From: Cytophagales bacterium
GTDB lineage: Bacteria; Bacteroidota; Bacteroidia; Cytophagales; UBA9547
Direction: 5' to 3'
Assembly (NCBI GenBank): GCA_025360395.1
Contig: JANYCH010000357.1
Location: 1 to 12,226 of the forward strand
Length of the DNA stretch: 12,226 nucleotides
Shown here piece after piece: positions 1-6,997 of the stretch. Positions within the stretch are counted from its first letter, which is position 1. Every line of letters starts with the position of its first letter. Under the pieces are notes generated by a model that saw only the letters and a list, made by a program, of their open reading frames with translations, searched no databases and was not told the DNA's origin. The position numbers were made by a program, and so were the translations under genes.

Positions 1-675
1 AAAACTTGCTGCCCCATTGCATTTATATTTGGTATTGACTAATAAAGAAACAGAATATTCATCTGCCTGAGTTTCATGGCACCTGCTATATTTTAGTGAT
101 CCGAGTTGCTGTATTGCCTTCACAAGGATGCTTTTGTCATAACCTAAAACCTGGAGAAATAAGCCGGTTCCATATTGTTTGGTCATTGTTTGAGTGGAAT
201 GCCTCAAAGCAGCATGGCCCATTTCATGGCCTAAAACGCCTGCAAAATCATCTACATTATCCAGGTACTTTATTATACCTGTATAAACAAAAATATATCC
301 TCCCGGAGTGCAAAAAGCGTTTAATGTGGTGTCATTTTTTATAATGCGCATTTTCCATTCAAATTCTTTTTCATTGTCTATGTTATTATTATTAAGAATT
401 TCGTTTTTGATATCATTCAGGTAAGCATATGCCAGATGGTATTCAGCAGAATCCAGGACTATATTTCCGGAACTGTCATAATTGGTGTAGTAGTTAAAAG
501 CAAGCTGACCGAATTCTTTATCTTTTGCAACACCAAAAAGATTGATATCACTACAGCCTGTTTCTATACTTTCAGAAGCCAAAGGTTGTGGATCATTACT
601 TGTCTTCTTTTTACAGGTAGTGAAAAGGCAAATAGCTGCAAAGAGTGATGTAATAAATAAAGAATGCTTTTTCAT
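1..675 (-). CDS. M48-family zinc metallopeptidase, lipoprotein (partial, C-terminus cut off)
   Basis: Reading leftward from the ATG at 673-675, 225 codons stay open to the window edge, so the C-terminus is missing. The N-terminus MKKHSLFITSLFAAICLFTTC followed by KKK looks like a lipoprotein signal peptide with the lipid cysteine at residue 21; the residue before it is Thr rather than Gly/Ala/Ser, so the lipobox is not ideal. The zinc motif HEMGH lies at residues 150-154. The third ligand is probably Glu201, in the M48-type context YSRxxExxAD (H200-E-T-Q-A-D205). By family, such proteins are periplasmic or envelope-anchored peptidases (BepA/LoiP/Oma1-like) that clear misfolded envelope proteins; the substrate here is unknown. 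The start lies 4 nt after the stop of the CoA-transferase gene, so the two are probably co-transcribed, although they share no obvious function. The family call is firm; the physiological role is not. Confidence 0.88.
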   Translation of the reverse strand, partial: MKKHSLFITSLFAAICLFTTCKKKTSNDPQPLASESIETGCSDINLFGVAKDKEFGQLAFNYYTNYDSSGNIVLDSAEYHLAYAYLNDIKNEILNNNNIDNEKEFEWKMRIIKNDTTLNAFCTPGGYIFVYTGIIKYLDNVDDFAGVLGHEMGHAALRHSTQTMTKQYGTGLFLQVLGYDKSILVKAIQQLGSLKYSRCHETQADEYSVSLLVNTKYKCNGAASF

Positions 676-679
676 TTGT

Positions 680-1339
680 TTAATTTAAATTCATTTCTGG
701 AATACCACCTTCTATAATTAATTTTCCTTCTGTCGCCGCTTTGATTTCCTCAACAGAAACCCCCGGAGCTCTTTCTAATAACTTAAAACCTCCCTCTTTT
801 AATACATCTAATACGGCAAGTTCGGTCACTATTTTTTTAACACAACCCAAACCCGTCAGGGGCAATGTACAGGACTTTAATAACTTTGACTGGCCTTCTT
901 TGTTGCGGTGCTGCATAGCAACAATAATATTTTTAGCCGATGCTACCAGGTCCATGGCACCGCCCATCCCTTTTACCATTTTACCCGGAATCTTCCAGTT
1001 TGCAATGTCTCCATTTTCAGAAACTTCCATAGCACCTAATACTGTCAGATCTATATGACCACCACGAATCATAGCAAAACTGGCTGCCGAGTCAAACAAA
1101 CTTGCTCCATGAGCCAGAGTAACAGTTTGCTTACCAGCATTGATAAGGTCAGGATCTACTTCTGATTCTTTTGGAAACGGCCCCATGCCTAATAATCCAT
1201 TCTCTGATTGGAAGACTACATGGATACCAGAGGGGACATAATTCGCAACCAAAGTAGGAATTCCAATACCAAGGTTTACATAAAATCCATCTCTCAATTC
1301 TTTTGCTATTCGCTTTGCAATACCAACTTTGTCTAGCAT
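680..1339 (-). CDS. scoB: 3-oxoacid CoA-transferase subunit B (ScoB/AtoA-like)
   Basis: A 219-residue protein of the normal length for the B subunit of two-subunit 3-oxoacid (succinyl-CoA:acetoacetate) CoA-transferases. It begins [15 protein letters not shown], followed by the glycine-rich stretch NLGIGIPT (residues 22-29) and QSENGLLG (44-51). Glu46 in SENG is the family's catalytic glutamate, which forms the glutamyl-CoA thioester. Later family signatures are also visible: the [14 protein letters not shown] region, [13 protein letters not shown] and the EGGF...E segment near the C-terminus. With subunit A the enzyme moves CoA between succinyl-CoA and acetoacetate in ketone-body or fatty-acid catabolism. 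Subunit A usually lies directly upstream, but here the upstream 140 nt hold only a leader and a terminator, and a peptidase gene lies downstream. The partner must therefore be elsewhere in the genome. The ATG at 1337-1339 has no Shine-Dalgarno sequence, which is usual in this phylum. Confidence 0.93.
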   Translation of the reverse strand: MLDKVGIAKRIAKELRDGFYVNLGIGIPTLVANYVPSGIHVVFQSENGLLGMGPFPKESEVDPDLINAGKQTVTLAHGASLFDSAASFAMIRGGHIDLTVLGAMEVSENGDIANWKIPGKMVKGMGGAMDLVASAKNIIVAMQHRNKEGQSKLLKSCTLPLTGLGCVKKIVTELAVLDVLKEGGFKLLERAPGVSVEEIKAATEGKLIIEGGIPEMNLN

Positions 1340-1437
1340 GAAACTGTTAACAGAATAATTCAGGATTTTGTGCCAAGATCAAAAAGCTATGCCACAAATA
1401 AAAATCTAATGAAAAAAATGAAGCGACAGAAAAATAT
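1340..1437 (-). promoter_or_regulatory. scoB leader, probable promoter region
   Basis: This AT-rich stretch lies between the terminator of the long operon and the scoB start, so it should hold the promoter for scoB and the peptidase gene (inference from position). On the minus strand it contains a TTTG and, 22 nt later, TATTCTG. These only loosely resemble the Bacteroidota -33 TTTG and -7 TAnnTTTG elements. I see no operator-like repeat. Confidence 0.3.
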
Positions 1438-1467
1438 AACAGGGCTTCAGTTTCCTGAAACCCTGTT
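1438..1467 (-). terminator. Intrinsic terminator of the nine-gene operon
   Basis: The two 13-nt arms on the plus strand, AACAGGGCTTCAG (1438-1450) and CTGAAACCCTGTT (1455-1467), pair with one C/A mismatch around the 4-nt loop TTTC. Read on the minus strand, the hairpin is followed by ATATTTTTCTG, a T-rich tail that fits rho-independent termination in that direction. The plus-strand side has a poorer tail. It sits 13 nt beyond the stop of the secreted-protein gene (1481) and so closes the operon. Confidence 0.8.
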
Positions 1468-1480
1468 TGTTAAATCAAAA

Positions 1481-1900
1481 TTACTTCTTGAAGCCCAATG
1501 CGCTGACAGCACATTTTTCAGAAGCCTCTGAAATGTTGTACACCATATAATAAATCCCGGTAGTAGAACACTTGTAGGCGATACCTGGATAATATGTACC
1601 TTTCTCAAGGTTTGTTGCCAGAACTTTTTTATTACTATCCATTAAAGTGATTTCCATTTTCGGGCTATCATTTTTACCGTCGCAAACAGAGACAAAATAT
1701 TGAGTATCCTTACTGAAAACATAAGAAAACTCCAGCACATTGTTCACAGCTTTTGACGGGTCAAGCTTATAATTTTTTATAAAAGTGAAAGCGCCAAGTT
1801 TAGAATTACAGGCAGGTGCCAAGGCATCTGCATCGCATTGAGCATTTACGCTGAACGTGATGGAGAGAACTAGAATCAAGTTTAATAATAAGCCTTTCAT
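1481..1900 (-). CDS. Small secreted cysteine-containing protein, unknown function
   Basis: A 139-residue protein with a clear Sec signal peptide: Lys3, then the hydrophobic core LLLNLILVLSITF, and a likely signal peptidase I site after VNA at residue 20. The mature part of about 119 residues starts QCDADALAPAC and carries five cysteines (22, 31, 73, 111, 130), which suggests disulfides, with one cysteine free or pairing between molecules. The central part (FTFIKNYKLDP, FSYVFSKDTQYFVSV, MEITLMDSNKKVLATN, YYPGIAYKCSTTGIYYMVY) reads as a run of short beta strands, so a compact beta-sandwich is plausible. I recall similar small secreted proteins in other Bacteroidota but know no function. The gene is the last in the operon: the lipoprotein stop is only 4 nt upstream and the terminator lies just beyond its own stop. 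It may be cargo of, or a partner to, the transporter and lipoprotein; that is inference from position only. Confidence 0.85.
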   Translation of the reverse strand: MKGLLLNLILVLSITFSVNAQCDADALAPACNSKLGAFTFIKNYKLDPSKAVNNVLEFSYVFSKDTQYFVSVCDGKNDSPKMEITLMDSNKKVLATNLEKGTYYPGIAYKCSTTGIYYMVYNISEASEKCAVSALGFKK

Positions 1901-1904
1901 GTCG

Positions 1905-2813
1905 TTATTTAATTAAATCCTGACGGATAGTTGAAACTAAATTAAAAATCTGGTCAACCTCTTTTTTGGAGACCTTAATTACTGTTTTATTATTTTCAGA
2001 AACCATCTTAACCCCATTTACAATTTCTATTGTAGGAGGATGGTATTCTGTTGTAATCTTAATACTGTCATATATAGCACTCAGGTCTTTCAGTTTAAGG
2101 TTTAATTCTGGTACATGAGGATCTGTTTTGTAAAAGTCTAAAAGTATTTTCAACTGATCAAGTACAATTTTTTGTTCACCAACTCTTTCATATAAAGCAG
2201 GGTTATTGTCTTTTTCTGCCACTGAGCTTGCAATATACAATGCTTCGATCCATCCGCCGGTAAGCATAAGCAAACTTAAGTTACCTCGGTTTTGCTCCTG
2301 CAAATAGGAGTTCATTTTATCATAATTGCTGGTAGTAATATATAATAATGAATCCAGGTTATTGCTGTTTGATGCAAGTCTTTTGATCATGTTATAATCA
2401 AAAAATTGACCGATCTTCATGTCTTCGGCGAGCTTTGTCATAGAATTCAGGTAGCTAATTGCGTCCTGCTTTTCGTTGTACATATTTATGTAGCCTAAAT
2501 CTGTACCATAAATCCCTAAGTTTACTGCTTTTTGGAAATTAGTTGTATAGTTTCCTACATTGGCTGCAGGATTTAGTAATTGGCCATTATATTTCGGCTC
2601 TACCTCCCTGATGAGAGAAGACATTTCTACAGGAGATGGAATAGACTTTATTATTTCATTGATCAGGTCAGAAGATATTTCAGATTTTGAAATTGTAGAA
2701 TCTTTTCCCATGGCTTGTTCCAGGGCTTCATCTTCTGAGCTTCCACAGCCCGAAACAAAAACTGAGACTGCTGTTATCGCAATCAGGAATTTTAGGAGTT
2801 TAATTAGTTTCAT
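1905..2813 (-). CDS. Helical lipoprotein of unknown function, coupled to ABC transporter
   Basis: A 302-residue lipoprotein. The signal MKLIKLLKFLIAITAVSVFVSGC has a lipobox VSGC with the lipid cysteine at 23, followed by GSSEDEA; the acidic residues shortly after Cys are unlike the positively charged +2/+3 positions of some retained lipoproteins, but sorting cannot be told from this. The mature protein looks mostly alpha-helical. Stretches that look conserved include KAVNLGIYGTDLGYINMYN (residues 95-113), the DAISYLNSMTKLAEDMKIGQFFD region, and LLMLTGGWIEALYIA (181-195). I have seen comparable NLGxYGxDL / GGWIExLY proteins as unnamed Bacteroidota lipoproteins, but I know of no assigned role. 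Its start codon lies inside the end of the ABC transporter gene (14-nt overlap, different frame), which implies translational coupling and probably a physical partnership. The secreted-protein gene begins 4 nt after its stop. Confidence 0.85.
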   Translation of the reverse strand: MKLIKLLKFLIAITAVSVFVSGCGSSEDEALEQAMGKDSTISKSEISSDLINEIIKSIPSPVEMSSLIREVEPKYNGQLLNPAANVGNYTTNFQKAVNLGIYGTDLGYINMYNEKQDAISYLNSMTKLAEDMKIGQFFDYNMIKRLASNSNNLDSLLYITTSNYDKMNSYLQEQNRGNLSLLMLTGGWIEALYIASSVAEKDNNPALYERVGEQKIVLDQLKILLDFYKTDPHVPELNLKLKDLSAIYDSIKITTEYHPPTIEIVNGVKMVSENNKTVIKVSKKEVDQIFNLVSTIRQDLIK

Positions 2814-5800
2814 TGGTTTTTTTAAAATTGAAAGGAATAAAAGTTTTGATCGTTGTTGGCAATTCCAGAATCTTCTTAAGAAAGTTTACATAAAGTGTAA
2901 TAAAGAAAAGTAAAGTCATAATCCAGATCACACATATGTTAAACGTAAAAGTTTCAAATAGTTTTCCTAAAAATGGTTTTTTAGGAGAATAAAGATGTGT
3001 CCTGTAATTTAATGCAGACCTACCCCTTAGTTCCGGATATAAGAAAACAGGGTCAAATACCTGCAAAAGCTTTCCTTTATACTCCATTATGCGGTTTTTA
3101 TTATCAAGTTTTTTAACCAGATCGCTTAAGGATTCATTGTAATTTCCCTTTTTTATATCAGTAAAAAGGGCAGCAGTTTCAGCAGTTTTTAAGGCATTGT
3201 TTATTTTATTGTCTTTTATTGTATTCGCCTCTGAAAATTTAACGGCATATTCTGCTTTCAATACGTCCAGGAATTCTTTTACCCTATCATATGAAGCTGC
3301 CCTTGTTTTAACATTGAAAGTATCAATATCAAAAACAGGCTTGGACTTAATATCCTCTTCCTGAACCGCCTTTTTAATCTCATTTTTCAAAAGGACAATA
3401 TTCTCTTCAAGTTCTTTTCTGGAATCTTTGTCTGTTTTACCGGTAAGTTCTACTGTATGGTCCAGTTTGACGTACATAAGCGGAAGCCAATAAACTCCTT
3501 TAAAATCATATATACTTTCCAATCTCTCAAGTTCATAAATATGCTTCTCATATTTATTGTCTTTAAACTGTTTTACAGCCAGGGCTTCATATGCCCAGCG
3601 CGAAGTCATGATATCGGCAATCAAAGGCACCTTTTCTACATTACCAATGGCTTTATTCAGTTTATCAAAACTGAAAATAGCGCCGCTCAAAATCATTTGA
3701 GGAATGAGCAGAATAGGAATAAGAATATATATAGTTACAGCAGAATTAAATGTTGAGGATATATTTAATCCGATGAGATTGGCGCAACAGGAACATGAAA
3801 ACAGCAAAAGCCAATAGCTCATGGTAAGTCCATGTATTTCAAGTACTGCATTTCCTACAAGTACAAAAAGAAAGCTTTGGACAGCAGACAAAGTAAAAAG
3901 CAAGGCCACTTTTGAAATTAAATAACTAAACCGGCTTAGATTAAGGAATTTTTCTCTTTTCAGAATTTTGGCATCCCTAATTATTTCTTCAGCACTAACA
4001 GTAAGTCCCATAAAAATGGAGACAATAATGCACATGAACATGTAAGCCGGAATATTTTCATTATTTCCAAAATGATAGGTATCCTTAGCTGGATTGTCTA
4101 CGTAACGGATAATAAACGCCAGCACAAAAGCCAGGATTGGTGCCTCAAGTAAATTTATAAGCAAATATTGGGTGTTGCTTGCCTTCGAAAGGAAATCCCT
4201 TGTAATAAATACCCCAAACTGTTTTAGTTTAGCAGGGATAAAAAGAGTTTTGGGTGGTTTTTCCGTAATATCCTCAGCTTTATCGGCCTTGAAACTTTGA
4301 AGAAAATAATCCCTCCACCTTTGAGGAGTGTTTTTCCTTTTTTCTGTTAGGTTTCCATACTCATCTACCACTTTGGCATCTATCGTATTGAATATCAGTT
4401 CCGGATTTACATTTCCGCATGTATTGCACTGACCAATGTCACTGTTAATCTGATTAGTGACCTTTTTGAAATACATTACTGCTTCAACCGGGTGGCCATA
4501 ATAGATCTGATAACCACCTACATCAAGAATAATCATCTTGTCAAACATCTTATATATGTCTGATGATGGCTGATGGATTACTACAAATATCAGTTTGCCT
4601 TTAAGAGATAGCTCTTTGAGTAAATCGATTACGTTTTCAGAATCTCTGGACGATAAGCCTGAAGTTGGCTCATCTAAAAACAAAATTGATGGCTCCCGTA
4701 TCAATTCAAGTGAAATGTTCAGCCTTTTTCGCTGACCACCACTTATTTTTTTGTTCAGGACATTGCCGACTTTTATGTCCTTTATTTCGAAAAGCCCTAA
4801 ACTTTTAAGTACAGTTTCGACTCTTTGCTCAAGTTCTGGTTCACTAAGATTTCCCAGGCAAAGTTTGGCATTGTAATAAAGGTTTTGATAAACAGACAGT
4901 TCTTCAAACAATATGTCGTCCTGTGCTACATACCCGATAACGCCTTCAACTTTTTTGCTTTCTCTATGGAGGTCTATACCATTGACCAGTACTTTGCCAT
5001 TTGAGGGTTTTTCTAAACCTGCAAGTACATTTAACAAAGTAGATTTACCCGCACCACTGCCACCCATCAATCCGACCAGCCTGCCTGCACCTTCCGAAAT
5101 ATTGATCTCTTTTAACCCAATCTTACCGTTGGGAAATTTAAATTCAAGCTTTTCAACATTAAAGGAGAGCTTTTGAATATTGCTATCTACCAAAAACCTT
5201 GAAATAACATCACTGTAGTAGATAGGCTCACCTATTGGTAACTTAATAGTACTGCCGGAAGCAAACAGATAAATCTGATTGGTATGTATTGGAAGCCCGT
5301 TGAGGAGAATATCTGAAGAACCAATGTATTTAAGGAAATACATATCTACACTATTGATGTGTACAAGTGCCAGATCCCCGACAAATCCGTCAGACCTTAT
5401 TGATTTAGCAAAAGAGTAAACCGGTCTTTCATTTCCAGGTATAAGAAGGAGTACACTTTTAAGATCAAGTTCCCTGCTTGGGTATTGGCTTAAACAGAAT
5501 TTTTCGATGAGTTTATATTCTTCCTGCCCAATATTGAACACTGTGGCAACAGTATCAATAATTTGCATCCGCTGAGAGGTGCGACCTGAACTAGAATTTA
5601 TTAATTCATATAAACGAATGAGTACTATTACCTTCTGTTTTTGGGTAAGAGTTTTATTGATCTTTCGACAAATTGAAAGTGTCCTTACTGAATCTTTAAC
5701 ACTTGTCAATTTCTTTTTCGAACTTTCTTCTGCTGACCTTTCTGCCAAAGCCCTTTCTTCTACAGTTCCTTCTACAAAACTGTCATACAATGCCAGGTAG

Positions 5801-5937
5801 TCTTTAACAACATCAGCGCTTAACTGAAGACGCAAAAAATGATCTACAAAAACACGCTCATCATCGCTGGCACCTTCATCTTGCTTTGTGATGATGGCAA
5901 ACAGCTGCATGAGGGCTTTTAGGATTTCCTCACTCAT
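2800..5937 (-). CDS. ABCG-type ABC transporter with N-terminal TerB-like extension
   Basis: A 1045-residue single-chain half-transporter in the ABCG (ATPase-then-permease) order. Residues 1-150 form a helical region with two TerB-like halves (DEGASDDERVFVDHFL near 20-35; QKVIVLIRLYELINSS...SQRMQIIDTVATVFNIGQEE near 101-140). Residues 160-260 look beta-rich (LNGLPI..., GSTIKLP...) and could be a degenerate FHA-like domain; this is weak. The ATPase occupies about 262-490: Walker A GGSGAGKST (292-300), Q-loop Gln339, signature SGGQR (399-403), Walker B ILFLDEP (418-424), and H-loop His455. A CxxC pair (Cys504, Cys507) sits in the linker. Membrane spans fall near 588-612, 630-650, 668-698, 705-727 and 732-757, with a final span at 996-1020. 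Between the last two is an unusually large loop of about 235 residues, probably extracytoplasmic. All ATPase residues are intact, so it should be active, most likely as an exporter; the substrate is unknown. It lies 44 nt downstream of siaC and overlaps the lipoprotein gene. Confidence 0.9.
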   Translation of the reverse strand: MSEEILKALMQLFAIITKQDEGASDDERVFVDHFLRLQLSADVVKDYLALYDSFVEGTVEERALAERSAEESSKKKLTSVKDSVRTLSICRKINKTLTQKQKVIVLIRLYELINSSSGRTSQRMQIIDTVATVFNIGQEEYKLIEKFCLSQYPSRELDLKSVLLLIPGNERPVYSFAKSIRSDGFVGDLALVHINSVDMYFLKYIGSSDILLNGLPIHTNQIYLFASGSTIKLPIGEPIYYSDVISRFLVDSNIQKLSFNVEKLEFKFPNGKIGLKEINISEGAGRLVGLMGGSGAGKSTLLNVLAGLEKPSNGKVLVNGIDLHRESKKVEGVIGYVAQDDILFEELSVYQNLYYNAKLCLGNLSEPELEQRVETVLKSLGLFEIKDIKVGNVLNKKISGGQRKRLNISLELIREPSILFLDEPTSGLSSRDSENVIDLLKELSLKGKLIFVVIHQPSSDIYKMFDKMIILDVGGYQIYYGHPVEAVMYFKKVTNQINSDIGQCNTCGNVNPELIFNTIDAKVVDEYGNLTEKRKNTPQRWRDYFLQSFKADKAEDITEKPPKTLFIPAKLKQFGVFITRDFLSKASNTQYLLINLLEAPILAFVLAFIIRYVDNPAKDTYHFGNNENIPAYMFMCIIVSIFMGLTVSAEEIIRDAKILKREKFLNLSRFSYLISKVALLFTLSAVQSFLFVLVGNAVLEIHGLTMSYWLLLFSCSCCANLIGLNISSTFNSAVTIYILIPILLIPQMILSGAIFSFDKLNKAIGNVEKVPLIADIMTSRWAYEALAVKQFKDNKYEKHIYELERLESIYDFKGVYWLPLMYVKLDHTVELTGKTDKDSRKELEENIVLLKNEIKKAVQEEDIKSKPVFDIDTFNVKTRAASYDRVKEFLDVLKAEYAVKFSEANTIKDNKINNALKTAETAALFTDIKKGNYNESLSDLVKKLDNKNRIMEYKGKLLQVFDPVFLYPELRGRSALNYRTHLYSPKKPFLGKLFETFTFNICVIWIMTLLFFITLYVNFLKKILELPTTIKTFIPFNFKKTNETN

Positions 5938-5981
5938 AAATATTGATTATCTTCCGCTATGGGAAAAGCAAAAATGGTCAA

Positions 5982-6356
5982 TTAATACACTTTATACTCA
6001 AAAGGAACTTCTACAAGTTCTGAAAATTCTTCGCCAGCTTCCTGCATGTCCTCATCATCATCATGTGAGTACCAATGTATTGTAACACCTTTGCCGGCTT
6101 CTTTTAATTTTTCAAGTTTCGTTAAGACGTCCAGGATCATTTTTGATGAAGCAGTGTTGAAATATTCTAGTTTTACTTCAAATATAGTGCTGGAATTAGG
6201 ACTGGCAACATAAGTATCGAGCCATTTTAATATAGGTCCATAAAACGATGCACAATCTTCCGGTAATGATCTTCCTGATATTTCAAAAATGTTTTTTGAA
6301 GGGTCAAACTGCACTTTTGGAGTGTCCTCTGAACCTTCTATAAATATGATTTCCAT
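5982..6356 (-). CDS. siaC: SiaC-like phosphoprotein switch (DUF1987 family)
   Basis: A 124-residue protein matching the SiaC/DUF1987 family in length and pattern: EGSEDTPKVQFDP (7-19), FEISGRSLPEDCASFYGPILKWLDTY (24-49), and LEYFNTASSKMILDVL (63-78). Thr68 in NTASS aligns with the threonine (also numbered 68, from memory) that SiaB phosphorylates and SiaA dephosphorylates in Pseudomonas aeruginosa SiaC. The C-terminal part has a very acidic loop (HDDDEDMQEAGEEFSELVE). By family, the unphosphorylated form binds and activates a partner protein, the diguanylate cyclase SiaD in Pseudomonas. No such cyclase is encoded here, so the target must be another protein, possibly the transporter encoded directly downstream (inference). 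The gene lies 44 nt after the SiaB gene and 44 nt before the transporter. The ATG start fits the family's short N-terminus. Confidence 0.9.
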   Translation of the reverse strand: MEIIFIEGSEDTPKVQFDPSKNIFEISGRSLPEDCASFYGPILKWLDTYVASPNSSTIFEVKLEYFNTASSKMILDVLTKLEKLKEAGKGVTIHWYSHDDDEDMQEAGEEFSELVEVPFEYKVY

Positions 6357-6400
6357 GTTAATGATCTTTTAATTAAAATGATTATTTGTTAAATGGCTTT

Positions 6401-6961
6401 TTAAATAGCAAGCTTCTCTTTGTCCTTGCCAATTATAACTTTTAATATGAAAAAAGCACTTTCCTCGTCTACATCGTGAAAAGAGAAAACCAGTTTTTGT
6501 CCTGATTTTCTTGCCATATCTACAAAACCTAAACCTGCCCCTCCTTTGTCTGAAAGCTCGGTATTGCTTATAATTTCTTTATATAAAGACTTTAAACCAT
6601 CTTTATCCAGACTATTTATCAGATTTAATTTATCGGTAAGCCCGGGTATATTTTTCTTTTGGATAGAGTTGCCAGAAATGATATTATAATCTCCTTTGTC
6701 TTTTCCAATAATGAAGATGGCATTGTCTTTAGTATATTGTTCGTTTATTACAATATCAGTGTGTTTACAGATATTTTGGAGGCATTCTACCATTACATTA
6801 AAGACTTTACGTTTTATTCCTTCTTCTTCGCCAACAGATTCCAGGTTGCGTTCTGCCATTGAAAGAACAGATTTGGTAATATCCTGTGTAAACTCGCCCT
6901 CGTAAACAAGGACAAGCTGCTTGCTCAGCATTATTTTATGCAAATCAAAAACATACTCCAT
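6401..6961 (-). CDS. siaB: SiaB-like serine/threonine protein kinase (GHKL-type fold)
   Basis: A 186-residue protein resembling the SiaB family, which is distantly related to anti-sigma-factor kinases of the GHKL ATPase fold. The N-terminal part reads LVLVYEGEFTQDITKSVLSMAE (16-37). The N-box is visible at VMVECLQNICKH (56-67), with Glu59 and Asn63 in the positions for base and magnesium binding. A glycine-rich lid region is present at SDKGGAGLGFVDMARKSG (137-154). The last strand, FHDVDEESAFFILKVII, is typical of the fold. By family it phosphorylates SiaC, working against the PP2C phosphatase. Here that phosphatase is the product of the gene 36 nt upstream, and siaC follows 44 nt downstream, so the kinase, phosphatase and substrate form a complete set. 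No membrane span is visible, so it is cytoplasmic. There is no strong Shine-Dalgarno sequence. Confidence 0.88.
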   Translation of the reverse strand: MEYVFDLHKIMLSKQLVLVYEGEFTQDITKSVLSMAERNLESVGEEEGIKRKVFNVMVECLQNICKHTDIVINEQYTKDNAIFIIGKDKGDYNIISGNSIQKKNIPGLTDKLNLINSLDKDGLKSLYKEIISNTELSDKGGAGLGFVDMARKSGQKLVFSFHDVDEESAFFILKVIIGKDKEKLAI

Positions 6962-6997
6962 TTCAGTTAATTTAATTTTTATTGTGGATTAATTGTA

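Noticed and set aside
96..648. Plus-strand open frames at the left edge
   Set aside because: They lie opposite the M48 peptidase gene, whose translation has clear zinc-ligand motifs; no recognisable protein on the plus strand.
3457..5176. Several plus-strand frames opposite the ABC transporter
   Set aside because: The minus frame encodes intact Walker A, signature and Walker B motifs; the opposite frames give no coherent protein.
6367..6378. Perfect 12-bp AT palindrome TTTTAATTAAAA between siaB and siaC
   Set aside because: Made only of A and T in an AT-rich gap, not extended on either side and with no T-run after a stable stem; likely chance.
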